A DNA stretch of 42,022 nucleotides from Streptomyces purpureus (GTDB lineage Bacteria > Actinomycetota > Actinomycetes > Streptomycetales > Streptomycetaceae), in contig NZ_BMQQ01000042.1 in the NCBI RefSeq assembly GCF_014648195.1, positions 3,311-45,332 on the forward strand, written 5' to 3'. Numbering within the stretch: position 1 is the first letter of the stretch; each line of letters starts with the position of its first letter. This document shows, piece by piece, positions 6,759-13,915 of this stretch. The notes under the pieces are model-generated. The model saw nothing but the letters and a program-made list of their open reading frames with translations, was not told the origin of the DNA and did not search any database. A program made the position numbers and the translations under genes.

Positions 6759-7976
6759 ATGAACGCACAGCAGAAGACCGGCACGACCACCGGCACGGCG
6801 ACCGCGCACCGCGTGGTGATCCTGGGGGCGGGATACGCGGGCATGGCCGCGGCCATCCAGCTCGCGGCCCGGGTGAAGGGGCGCGACGGGGTGGACGTGA
6901 CCCTGGTGAACGCGCAGGAGCGGTTCACCGAGCGCCTGCGCCTGCACATGACGGCGACCGGGCAGCAGACCGCCGAGCTGAGCATCCCCCAGCTGCTGGA
7001 AGGCACGGGCACGCGGTTCGTGCGCGGCTGGGTGACGGCGGTGGACGCCGAGGCGAAGACCGTACGGATCGACGACGACCGGGTCCTGCCCTACGACACC
7101 CTGGTGTACGGCCTGGGCGGCGTCGCCGACACCTCGGCGGTGCCGGGCGCCGAGGACCACGCGTACACCCTGAGCAGCGCCCAGGACGCCGAGCTGCTGG
7201 CCGGCCGGCTGGAGCGGCTCGCCGGCGGAACGGTCGTGGTCGCCGGCAGCGGCCTGACCGGCATCGAGTCGGCCGCGGAGATCGCCGAGCGGCACCCCCG
7301 CCTGAGCGTGGTGCTGCTGGGCCGGCAGGAGCCCGGGGCGACCATGAACCCGAAGGCCAAGGCGTATCTGCACGCCGCGCTCGACCGGCTGGGCGTTCAG
7401 GTGCGTAACCGCGCAGAGGTGGTGAAGGTGCTGCCCGACACGGTGGAGCTGGCGGGCGGGGAGAGCATCGCCGCCGACGCGGTCCTGTGGACCAGCGGCA
7501 CGCGGACCTCGCCGCTGGCGGCCGCAGCCGGGCTGAGCGTCGATGACCGCGGACGCATCGTCACCGACGCCACGCTGCGCTCGGTCTCGCACCCCGACGT
7601 GTACGCGATCGGCGACGCGGCCGCCATCCGCCAGGGGTACGGCGTCATGCACGGCACCTGCCAGGGAGGCATGCCCACCGGCGTGCACGCCGCGCTGTCG
7701 ATCGACCGGGCGCTGCGCGGCAAGCAGCCCAAGCCGTTCCGTTTCGGCTACTACCACACACCGGTGAGCCTGGGACGCGGTGACGCGGTGGTGCAGTTCA
7801 CGCGCCCCGACGACACCCCGCGCCGGATCTGCCTGACAGGCCGGACGGCCGTCCGGTACAAGGAGACGGTGACCGCCTCGCCCTGGCCGACGTACGGCCG
7901 TATGAAGAAGATGCCCGCCTCGGGCGCGTTCTGGCCCCGCGGGGGCCGCTTCACCCGGCTGAAGGGAACCAAGTGA
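6759..7976 (+). CDS. NAD(P)/FAD-dependent oxidoreductase (NDH-2-like)
   Basis: 405-aa flavoprotein of the pyridine-nucleotide-disulfide reductase/NDH-2 fold. The first Rossmann motif is VVILGAGYAGMAAAIQLA (GAGYAG at 23-28). The second, VVVAGSGLTGIESAAEIAER, is about two-fifths along. The C-terminal FAD-contact motif is HPDVYAIGDAAAI. No C-terminal membrane anchor is obvious, so it is probably soluble or peripheral. GAGGAGG lies 8 nt before ATG 6759, a strong RBS that settles the start. It overlaps the ECF41 sigma gene by 4 bp (GTGA). ECF41 loci typically carry a carboxymuconolactone decarboxylase, oxidoreductase or epimerase gene beside the sigma gene, so this is the expected target gene. Confidence 0.93.
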   Translation: MNAQQKTGTTTGTATAHRVVILGAGYAGMAAAIQLAARVKGRDGVDVTLVNAQERFTERLRLHMTATGQQTAELSIPQLLEGTGTRFVRGWVTAVDAEAKTVRIDDDRVLPYDTLVYGLGGVADTSAVPGAEDHAYTLSSAQDAELLAGRLERLAGGTVVVAGSGLTGIESAAEIAERHPRLSVVLLGRQEPGATMNPKAKAYLHAALDRLGVQVRNRAEVVKVLPDTVELAGGESIAADAVLWTSGTRTSPLAAAAGLSVDDRGRIVTDATLRSVSHPDVYAIGDAAAIRQGYGVMHGTCQGGMPTGVHAALSIDRALRGKQPKPFRFGYYHTPVSLGRGDAVVQFTRPDDTPRRICLTGRTAVRYKETVTASPWPTYGRMKKMPASGAFWPRGGRFTRLKGTK

Positions 7977-8893
7977 CCGGCCTGCCCGCCGACCCCGACC
8001 AGCAGGTCTTCCACGAGCACCGCAGGCTGCTGTTCTCCGTGGCCTACCGCCTCCTCGGCAGCGCGGCCGACGCCGAGGACGCGGTCCAGGACGCCTGGAT
8101 CAAGTGGTCCGCCGCCGACCGCTCACAGGTGGCCGACCCCAAGGCGTACCTGACGCGCATCGTCTCCAACCTGGCGCTGGAACGGCTGCGTTCCGCCCGG
8201 CACAAACGCGAGACGTACGTGGGGCCGTGGCTGCCGGAGCCCATTCTCACCGGCCCCGACGCCTCCGAGACCGTCACGGACGCCGAGTCGGTGTCGATGG
8301 CCATGCTGGTGGTGATGGAGACCCTCAGCCCGCTGGAACGCGCGGTGTTCGTGCTGAAGGAGGTCTTCGGCTTCAGCCACGCCGAGATCGCCGAGGCGGT
8401 GGAACGCTCCGAAGCCGCGGTGCGGCAGGCCGCCCACCGAGCCCGCGAGCACGTGCGGGCCCGGCGGCCCCGCTTCGCCGCCGACCGGTCGCGGCAGCGC
8501 CAGGCCACCGAACAGTTCTTCGCCGCCGCGACCGGCGGAGACGTCAACGCCCTGATGGAACTGCTCTCCCCGGACGTCACCTTGTGGACCGACGGCGGCG
8601 GCAAGGTCCGCCAGGCCCTGCGCCCGGTGGTCGGCGCGTCCACGGTGGCCGCCTGGTTCGCGGCGATCGGCACCGTCACCTACCAGGGCATCGAACCCGC
8701 CGACATGAAGGCCGAACTCGTCGAGATCAACGGCGGGCCCGGCATGGTCTTCAGCGGGCCGGGACGCGTGATCGCCACCGTCACCTTCGACTTCGACGCC
8801 GAGGGCCGTATCACCGCCATCCACAACGTGGCCAACCCCGACAAACTCCAGGCCGTCGCCGAAGGCACCGCGTACGACATCGGGACGCGGTGA
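7973..8893 (+). CDS. ECF41-family RNA polymerase sigma factor (SigJ-like)
   Basis: 306 aa. Sigma region 2 is residues 13-45 (AYRLLGSAADAEDAVQDAWI) and region 4 about 110-165 (LSPLERAVFVLKEVFGFSHA...). A C-terminal SnoaL/NTF2-like extension follows. The three hallmarks of ECF41 are visible: WLPEP (86-90) in the linker, DGGGKV (207-212) and NPDKL (288-292) in the extension. In characterised ECF41 proteins the extension replaces an anti-sigma factor and both inhibits and supports activity. Translationally coupled to the oxidoreductase upstream, its likely target. Start GTG 7973 is fixed by the overlap. Confidence 0.97.
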   Translation: MTGLPADPDQQVFHEHRRLLFSVAYRLLGSAADAEDAVQDAWIKWSAADRSQVADPKAYLTRIVSNLALERLRSARHKRETYVGPWLPEPILTGPDASETVTDAESVSMAMLVVMETLSPLERAVFVLKEVFGFSHAEIAEAVERSEAAVRQAAHRAREHVRARRPRFAADRSRQRQATEQFFAAATGGDVNALMELLSPDVTLWTDGGGKVRQALRPVVGASTVAAWFAAIGTVTYQGIEPADMKAELVEINGGPGMVFSGPGRVIATVTFDFDAEGRITAIHNVANPDKLQAVAEGTAYDIGTR

Positions 8894-8975
8894 GCGCCGT
8901 CGCCGCCCGCGTCCGGGGAAGTTTCTTCGGCCGGAGGTGAATCCTTTCCGGGCCTGCCCGCCTCTTGTCCGTGTA

Positions 8976-8992
8976 CCGGCCGAACGGGCCGG
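8976..8992 (+). terminator. Small hairpin upstream of the microprotein gene
   Basis: CCGGCC and GGCCGG around 5 nt (GAACG), 83 bp after the ECF41 stop and 21 bp before ATG 9014. It may attenuate read-through into the next operon, or be part of its leader. Confidence 0.4.
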
Positions 8993-9013
8993 CGGAACCG
9001 GGAGGAAGCACCG

Positions 9014-9103
9014 ATGTGGGTCACCAGCCTCGTAGTCGTCGCAGCCCTGCTCGTGGGCGCGTGCAGCTGGCACCTGATGCGGCGCTACAAGAGCCGCGGC
9101 TGA
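9014..9103 (+). CDS. 29-aa single-pass membrane microprotein
   Basis: The product is a 29-residue peptide (MWVTSLVVVAALLVGACSWH followed by LMRRYKSRG). One hydrophobic helix (about residues 4-17) is followed by a basic tail, giving N-out/C-in topology by the positive-inside rule. GGGAGG lies 8 nt upstream of ATG, an excellent RBS. The Cys is inside the helix end. It is the first gene of a run with an ECF sigma factor (9153) and a cysteine-containing membrane protein (9740). No known family. Role is inferred only from position: possibly an assembly or modulating partner of the third gene or of an anti-sigma-like complex. Confidence 0.62.
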   Translation: MWVTSLVVVAALLVGACSWHLMRRYKSRG

Positions 9104-9152
9104 CCAGCACCTGCCCGCGCCCGCGCGGGCACCTTCCGGAAACGAGGAGCAG

Positions 9153-9743
9153 ATGAACCCACGCTTCCCCTGGCCGGACGAGCGGCTGATCAAGGCCGCC
9201 CAGGACGGCGACGTCACATCCCTCACCACCGTCGTCATGGAATCGCAGCCCCATGTACGCAAGTTCGCCCTGTCGCTGTGCGCCTCGCCGCAGGACGCCG
9301 AGGACGCGGCGCAGGAGGCGCTGATCACCCTCTACCGGAAGATCGGCACCCTGCGGGCCACCGGCGCGCTCGCCTCATGGATGTTCCGGATCGTGCGCAA
9401 CGAATGCCTCCGGCAGGTACGGCTCCTCCTTTCGCGCGGGAACGAGGCGCCGGCCGAACCGGAGGCGGGGGCAGGGGAGTTCGCGCAACCGTCCGCCGAG
9501 GACGCGGTGCTGCACCGCCTGGAGGCGGAGCGGATCGCGGCCGCGGTCGGTGCCCTTCCCCTCGACCAGCGCCAGGTCCTGATCATGCGGGACGTACAGG
9601 GCCTGCCCGGCAGGACCGTCGCCGACGCGCTCGGTCTGAGCAACGCCGCGATGAAGTCACGGCTGCACAGAGCGCGCGCAGCCCTGCGCGACTCACTGAC
9701 CGCACCCGCCGACCCTCTCGTCGCAGGAGACACACGACCATGA
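9153..9743 (+). CDS. ECF-type RNA polymerase sigma factor
   Basis: 196 aa. Region 2 is LIKAAQDGDVTSLTTVVMES followed by LCASPQDAEDAAQEALITLY and SWMFRIVRNECLRQVR. Region 4 is ALPLDQRQVLIMRDVQGLPG followed by ALGLSNAAMKSRLHRARAAL. There is a glutamate-rich linker and no long C-terminal extension, so unlike the ECF41 gene nearby it should need an external control. ATG 9153 follows GAGGAGCAG. Its stop overlaps the ATG of the next gene (ATGA). The downstream product, a small membrane protein with cysteines, could be its membrane-bound regulator, although it lacks any recognisable anti-sigma (ASD or zinc-binding HxxxCxxC) motif. Confidence 0.95.
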   Translation: MNPRFPWPDERLIKAAQDGDVTSLTTVVMESQPHVRKFALSLCASPQDAEDAAQEALITLYRKIGTLRATGALASWMFRIVRNECLRQVRLLLSRGNEAPAEPEAGAGEFAQPSAEDAVLHRLEAERIAAAVGALPLDQRQVLIMRDVQGLPGRTVADALGLSNAAMKSRLHRARAALRDSLTAPADPLVAGDTRP

Positions 9744-10111
9744 ACACCGTGAACGCGATGAAACCCGCGCAGGGCGCGATGACCCGGGCCGCCGCAGAGC
9801 CCGCAGAGCCCGCAGAGCCCGCGGCGCCCGCGGCGAACTTCGCCAGTACGTCCCTCCCGCGCCATCTGGCGCGCGGCGCCATCGGCTTCGGGCTGATCGT
9901 CGGCTCGATCGCCCTGGTGCCCGTCGCCGGCCCGGCCGCCCTGCTGGCGGCCCCGCTGGCCGTGATCGCCTTCCGCGGCTGCCCCACCTGCTGGATGGTC
10001 GGCCTGGCGCAGACCATCTCCCGCGGCCGCCTGGAGCGCCGGTGCGCGGACGGCGTCTGCACCCTCACCGCGGCGCACCCGGCGGCGCGGGCCGCGGGCC
10101 CGTCACGCTGA
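9740..10111 (+). CDS. Small membrane protein with CPTCW motif
   Basis: 123 aa. Residues 20-32 are an AEPAEPAEPAAPAA run encoded by four near-identical 9-bp repeats (9794-9829). Then comes a hydrophobic stretch (about 46-78: ARGAIGFGLIVGSIALVPVA...), ending in RGCPTCWMVGLAQTISRGRL and RRCADGVCTL. Two cysteine pairs (81/84 and 102/107) face the same side after the last helix. This could be a thiol-redox or metal site. It resembles short DUF2892-type inner-membrane proteins, but the match is weak. Translationally coupled to the sigma gene (ATGA overlap). Confidence 0.82.
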   Translation: MNTVNAMKPAQGAMTRAAAEPAEPAEPAAPAANFASTSLPRHLARGAIGFGLIVGSIALVPVAGPAALLAAPLAVIAFRGCPTCWMVGLAQTISRGRLERRCADGVCTLTAAHPAARAAGPSR

Positions 10112-10117
10112 CCGAGG

Positions 10118-10714
10118 TCAGCGCCCTGAGCAGGGGTGGGGGAGGGGGCGTGGGGCGGCACGGTTGGCCTGCCAGGCCGCCAGGGCCTCCTGCCTGGTGC
10201 CGGCCGGATGGGCGGTGTGCCAGGCGCGCAGGAAGCGGTTGAACTCGAACTGCGCGCCGATCTCCTGCGGCCGCGCCCCGGCGGCGCGGGTGGCGTGCCA
10301 GTGGGCGACCGCCTCGTGCAGGGTGCGGCCCGGGTTCTTTGCGATGTAGCCGCGCATGGCGGCGTCGAAGTGGAAGCCGGGGCCGATCGCCCGGTGGAAG
10401 AACTCCCGCAGGACCTGGCTGCACCGCTGCCCTTCGGGGATCACCGTGGTGCCGTCCACCGGTGCGCTGAGCTGCCGGGCGGCCGGGCTCCGGCGGCCCG
10501 CGGCCGTGACCGCGGGCAGCGGCTTCCCGTCCAGCACGGCCCGCAGGCGCTCGGTGAGCTGCGCCTTGCCGCCACCGCGCGGTACGCCGAGCTGCCGGGC
10601 GAGGCCGGTCAGCTCCGCCAGCGTCCAGTACCAGCGGGCCAGTTCGTCGCCGCTGAGGGCAGGAGTGAGGGGCGGCCGCTCCCCGGAAGCGACCACACGC
10701 TGAACCGAATACAT
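10118..10714 (-). CDS. SAP-domain protein (DUF6434-like)
   Basis: 198 aa, soluble. An N-terminal SAP-like DNA/RNA-binding helix pair (about 22-65) reads DELARWYWTLAELTGLARQL then GVPRGGGKAQLTERLRAVLD. The C-terminal domain (about 90-180) contains SQVLREFFHRAIGPGFHFDA, AMRGYIAKNPGRTLHEAVAH and EIGAQFEFNRFLRAWHTAHP, conserved as I recall in actinobacterial proteins annotated DUF6434. SAP domains bind AT-rich DNA or RNA in repair and chromatin proteins; here the function is unknown. ATG 10714 has a leaderless -10 box (TAGGAT) 6 nt upstream. The gene ends 6 bp from the convergent sigma operon. Confidence 0.85.
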   Translation of the reverse strand: MYSVQRVVASGERPPLTPALSGDELARWYWTLAELTGLARQLGVPRGGGKAQLTERLRAVLDGKPLPAVTAAGRRSPAARQLSAPVDGTTVIPEGQRCSQVLREFFHRAIGPGFHFDAAMRGYIAKNPGRTLHEAVAHWHATRAAGARPQEIGAQFEFNRFLRAWHTAHPAGTRQEALAAWQANRAAPRPLPHPCSGR

Positions 10715-10720
10715 GTTCCC

Positions 10721-10726
10721 ATCCTA
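10721..10726 (-). promoter_or_regulatory. Leaderless -10 box of the SAP-protein gene
   Basis: On the minus strand TAGGAT is followed by GGGAAC and then ATG 10714: hexamer-to-start spacing of 6 nt. Confidence 0.5.
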
Positions 10727-10837
10727 GGGCTCTCGCCGGGCTCAACTTCTCCGGCCGGCACCGGGGCCGACCGGGGTGCGGCCGCGCGGTGCCTTCCCGT
10801 CCTTACGGCGTCCCTGGCGGAGGGTTCCAAGGCGGCG

Positions 10838-11878
10838 TCAGTTCATCAGCAGCAGCCGCGTGTTGGGCAGCAGCTTCCGGTTCACGCTGGTGCTCTGCAC
10901 GAAGATCGTGAAGTCGTCGTTGTGGTCCGGCTTGACGCGGACTTCCACGTCCGGCAGGCCGAGCAGCGCCCTGGCCTCCGGACCCGCGTACACCCGGTCG
11001 GTCTTCTTCTCCAGCACCGCGATCTGTTTCCGTGCCTGGACCTTCTCCGACTTGCTCAGCTGATAGAACGCGCCACCGGTACGGTATTCGTGGCCGCATT
11101 CGATGACCCAAGCCTTGATCGCCGTGTCGCGGTCCACCCCGATCAGCTGATACCGCGAGGGATCCACCGGGGTGAGACCGGCCGCCTTGATGGTTTCCTG
11201 GTTGACCGCATCCGCGCCCGTGGAGAACACCGCCCGCGATCCCCGGATGCCCTTGGTGCGGCCCACCATGAATTTCTCGGTGGCCTCCTGAATGACCTGC
11301 CCGGCCTCCTCCAGGCCTTGGGTGCTCGTGGCGTCCCATATGGCGATGTTGTCCTTCGGGAAGCCGTACTGCATGGCCTCGCGCTTGCCCATCTGGTCCG
11401 GCACCAGCACGGCCAGCGTCCAGTTGTCGTCCTGCGTCTCGATCATCTCGGCGACGGCCCGCACCAGTTCACGCTGATCCCGGGCGGGGGCATCGGGGCA
11501 GCGGTGGCTTGCGTTCTCCTGCCCGTCGGTCAGGACGAACGTCAGGAAGCTGTGGTCGCCGTAGAGTTGAGCGGTCTGCGCCAGCTCCCGCTGCGATGTG
11601 AGCGTGGCCGCCAGCAGCGCCGTCATTCCGCCGACCCGGTAGAGCTGCTTCAGGGACGGCATGCGCAGCACGTCCTTGTCGTAAATGACGCACTGCACCT
11701 TGTCCGCGAAGACATACACCGTGACGCGGGTTTCCTGGTCCAGTTCCTTCGACCGGCGGGCCAGATAGGCGATCTGCTGGTCGGCGACTTCGACGACCTT
11801 GCGGCTCAGGTTCGACATGGACGAACTGGCATCGAGCACAAGAGCAACGTGATTGATGTAGTTCTGGATTCCGGGCAT
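10838..11878 (-). CDS. VWA-domain protein
   Basis: 346-aa cytosolic protein. The N-terminal von Willebrand A domain (about 8-215) has an intact MIDAS: DASSS at 16-20, Thr in GGMTALLAA at about 86, and TDGQE at 117-121, so it should bind a divalent metal. The C-terminal 130 residues (from about GADAVNQETIKAAGLTPVDP) carry a separate lysine-rich domain with ALLGLPDVEVRVKPDHNDDF near the end. A run of charged residues (SKSEKVQARKQIAVLEKKTD) may form a short coiled coil. GGGGGA precedes ATG 11878. Base use is somewhat less GC-rich than its neighbours, a hint of transfer. Such VWA proteins occur singly in Streptomyces with unknown partners. Confidence 0.9.
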   Translation of the reverse strand: MPGIQNYINHVALVLDASSSMSNLSRKVVEVADQQIAYLARRSKELDQETRVTVYVFADKVQCVIYDKDVLRMPSLKQLYRVGGMTALLAATLTSQRELAQTAQLYGDHSFLTFVLTDGQENASHRCPDAPARDQRELVRAVAEMIETQDDNWTLAVLVPDQMGKREAMQYGFPKDNIAIWDATSTQGLEEAGQVIQEATEKFMVGRTKGIRGSRAVFSTGADAVNQETIKAAGLTPVDPSRYQLIGVDRDTAIKAWVIECGHEYRTGGAFYQLSKSEKVQARKQIAVLEKKTDRVYAGPEARALLGLPDVEVRVKPDHNDDFTIFVQSTSVNRKLLPNTRLLLMN

Positions 11879-12017
11879 GGCGGTTCCCCCTTTTTTCCTT
11901 GCCGACTTGATGCTTCGATCCTCTCACCCACCACTGACAATCGATCTTGGACCGGCGGGGGCATCCGCCCGGGGAGCAAGCTGACGTACGAGGCGTCGGT
12001 GAACCGGCCCGGCCGGC

Positions 12018-12698
12018 TCAGCGCGGCCGGTTGTGGGCGCGAGCCTCGGCGGCGGACTTCAGCTCGCGCAACCACGCCTCAAGCCCCTCCCGCAGAAGCT
12101 CGGTCGCGGTGGGGACATCGGCTTCGACCTGGGGGCCGGTGTGGGTTTCCTCCGTACGCACGCGCACGCCGCCCTTGACCTTGATGAAGCTCCACACGTG
12201 AACACCGTCGATGCGCAGTCCTTCGCCGATCGCCGGGCCGGTCCAGCGGATGCACGCGTGGTGCTTGAGCTGCCGGACGGTGGAGGTGATTTCCAGGTCG
12301 GTTGCGGGAGTTGAGGGGTTGGGCGGTATCGGCATCGTCCACCGGAACGCCGAACCGGTGCGGAAGCGGCCGTGGTCGAGGCGTTCCACGGTCTCGACCG
12401 GGCTCTGCCAGGACGGCCAGCGCTCCACGTCGGTCTGCAGCTTCCAGACGGTGGACAGCGGGGCGTTGATCGTGATCTCGGTCCGGTGGCGGACGAGAGC
12501 GTCGGGGTCGACGCCTTCGCCGCGGCAGGTGACGGACGTGGCGGGGTGGGGGCTGTGGGGGCCGGCGGCCCCGGCGGGGGTGGCGGCGCTCCCAAGGAGG
12601 CCTGAAACGACGGCCCGGCCTTCGTCGGCGTCGCTCAGCTGTGTGACGAGATCCCGGAAGCGTTCCTGCCTCGGAAGGCCACACCGGCGGCGGCGCAC
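12018..12698 (-). CDS. SRPBCC-family protein, N-terminus uncertain
   Basis: The START/Bet v1-like domain begins at about residue 70: RHRTEITINAPLSTVWKLQT, then DVERWPSWQSPVETVERLDH, WTGPAIGEGLRIDGVHVWSF and RVRTEETHTGPQVEADVPTA. This fold binds hydrophobic ligands (polyketide-cyclase/dehydrase type). The first 65 residues after GTG 12698 are of poor quality; a stretch SGLLGSAATPAGAAG looks like the remains of an export signal. No ATG or GTG sits where such a signal would begin. Either the start codon is lost or a frameshift separates it. So the domain is real but the gene may be broken at its 5' end. Next gene upstream on the same strand is the oxidoreductase ending at 12715. Confidence 0.72.
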   Translation of the reverse strand: MRRRRCGLPRQERFRDLVTQLSDADEGRAVVSGLLGSAATPAGAAGPHSPHPATSVTCRGEGVDPDALVRHRTEITINAPLSTVWKLQTDVERWPSWQSPVETVERLDHGRFRTGSAFRWTMPIPPNPSTPATDLEITSTVRQLKHHACIRWTGPAIGEGLRIDGVHVWSFIKVKGGVRVRTEETHTGPQVEADVPTATELLREGLEAWLRELKSAAEARAHNRPR

Positions 12699-12714
12699 GC
12701 CGGCCCCGGTTCAG

Positions 12715-13623
12715 TCATGCGCTCTGCCCCGGGTGCCCGGGCTTCTTGAGGACTTCCGTCAGGGCCGCGATGCTGTGCTCGCCGTGGCCCGCTTCGGCCG
12801 CTCGCCTGAGCAGGTCGTGGAAGGGCTCGTGCCACCGCGTGTCGAGGTTCGCTTCCCTGCCCAGTTCCTCGTCAGCGGCGGCGCCGGCCAGGAACACGTT
12901 CACCGAGGACGCGGGCTTGCTGTAGTCGCCGCGGTCGATCTCCTCGGCGAACACCGGCAGTATCGAGTTGATCATCTCGAACCACTTGACGGTGAACGGA
13001 ACCATCGAGGCGGCCGTGAGGCCACGGGCCTGCAGAGCTGCCGCTCCCTGGAAGAAGCCGACGAGCGCGGGCAGCAGGGTGCCGCCCACCGCCATCTCGT
13101 ACAGCGCGGCGAGGTCCGCGTCGGCGCCGAGGTGGACGGTGTCGCCGCCCAGCACCCGCAGCGTCGGTGCGAACTCCTCGAAGACGCCGCGCTCGCCGCT
13201 GTAGTACAGCAGGGTGTCATCGGCGCCCACCGCGGACGGTACGTTCTTGACGGCCCCGGCGAGGTAGCGTGCGCCGTGCCCCCGCGCCCATGCGGCCATC
13301 TGACGGGCCCCGGCCGGTGAACCGCTGTTGAGGGTCACCAGGGCCCGCCCCTTCAGTGCGGCGGCGGCCGGTTCCAGGGCCTCGATGGTGCTCTCGTACG
13401 TGGTCAGGCAGGCAACGACCAGCCCACTGGCAGCAACCGCCTCGTCGACCATACCCGCGGCGACCGCACCCCTGGCCACGAGCGGCGCCGCCTTCGACGA
13501 AGTCCGGTTCCAGACGGTGGTCGGGTGCCCTGCCTCGATGAATGCCTCGGCCAGCGCGCTGCCCATGGAGCCCAGCCCGACGACGGTCACGGGAATGCGG
13601 TGGTGCCGGTGGTGCCTGTTCAT
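12715..13623 (-). CDS. NAD(P)-dependent oxidoreductase (beta-hydroxyacid dehydrogenase/imine reductase-like)
   Basis: 302 aa. N-terminal Rossmann domain: PVTVVGLGSMGSALAEAF (GLGSMG at 16-21) then GHPTTVWNRTSSKAAPLVAR; the WNRTxxK segment is typical for NADPH preference. The C-terminal helical domain contains ALYEMAVGGTLLPALVGFFQ. The signature Lys of true beta-hydroxyacid dehydrogenases is not evident at the usual place, which points to the imine reductase-like branch. ATG 13623 follows AAGGAG with 7 nt spacing; the longer frame to 13776 is rejected. A divergent regulator stub (13794-13904) and an inverted-repeat region lie upstream. Confidence 0.9.
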   Translation of the reverse strand: MNRHHRHHRIPVTVVGLGSMGSALAEAFIEAGHPTTVWNRTSSKAAPLVARGAVAAGMVDEAVAASGLVVACLTTYESTIEALEPAAAALKGRALVTLNSGSPAGARQMAAWARGHGARYLAGAVKNVPSAVGADDTLLYYSGERGVFEEFAPTLRVLGGDTVHLGADADLAALYEMAVGGTLLPALVGFFQGAAALQARGLTAASMVPFTVKWFEMINSILPVFAEEIDRGDYSKPASSVNVFLAGAAADEELGREANLDTRWHEPFHDLLRRAAEAGHGEHSIAALTEVLKKPGHPGQSA

Positions 13624-13750
13624 ATGTCGCTCCTTGCCTGATGGTGACGGGCCCGGCCCCGGAAAGGGCCAAAACACGGCACCGCACGGCGAGTTGAGGC
13701 TCGGTGCGATGCCTTCTCCATGCTGCGAGCGACACCGATGCGTCGGCAAG

Positions 13751-13787
13751 TACCTACAATTTTGTCTGGTACCCACCTTTTGGTAAG
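13751..13787. promoter_or_regulatory. Likely regulator-binding region with TACC/GGTA half-sites
   Basis: An AT-rich island (TACCTACAATTTTGTC, then TGGTACCCACCTTTTGGTAA) contains repeated TACC...GGTA half-sites. HxlR/YodB-type regulators bind similar TAC-n-GTA palindromes between divergent regulator and oxidoreductase genes. The regulator is here reduced to a stub, but the site seems kept. Confidence 0.45.
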
Positions 13788-13793
13788 GGAGAA

Positions 13794-13904
13794 GTGCTGG
13801 TGAGGAGGCGGAGCCGTACCTGCGGGCTGAACGCCTCGAAACGCTCCCGTAAGCCCGGCCGGCCCCGGCCTGCTGCTACAGGCGCTGTCACCCCCCAGGG
13901 GTAG
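13794..13904 (+). pseudogene. N-terminal stub of an HxlR-type regulator
   Basis: From GTG 13794 or GTG 13800 the frame gives VRRRSRTCGLNA and then continues as basic, non-homologous sequence to a stop at 13904. As I recall, HxlR regulators of this group begin RRRSxxCGLDAALDVIGGKW; only the first dozen residues are present here. GGGAG is upstream. Position, divergent from an oxidoreductase and beside a TACC/GGTA region, supports the reading. The homology is short, so the call is tentative. Confidence 0.4.
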
Positions 13905-13907
13905 CCT
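13902..13907 (+). promoter_or_regulatory. Leaderless -10 box of the erythromycin-esterase-like gene
   Basis: TAGCCT is 8 nt upstream of ATG 13916, with no Shine-Dalgarno sequence. Confidence 0.45.
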
Positions 13908-13915
13908 CAACGGGC

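Noticed and set aside
10136..12178. A 680-codon plus-strand frame opposite the SAP- and VWA-protein genes
   Set aside because: Antisense shadow of two well-supported minus-strand genes; no family motifs.
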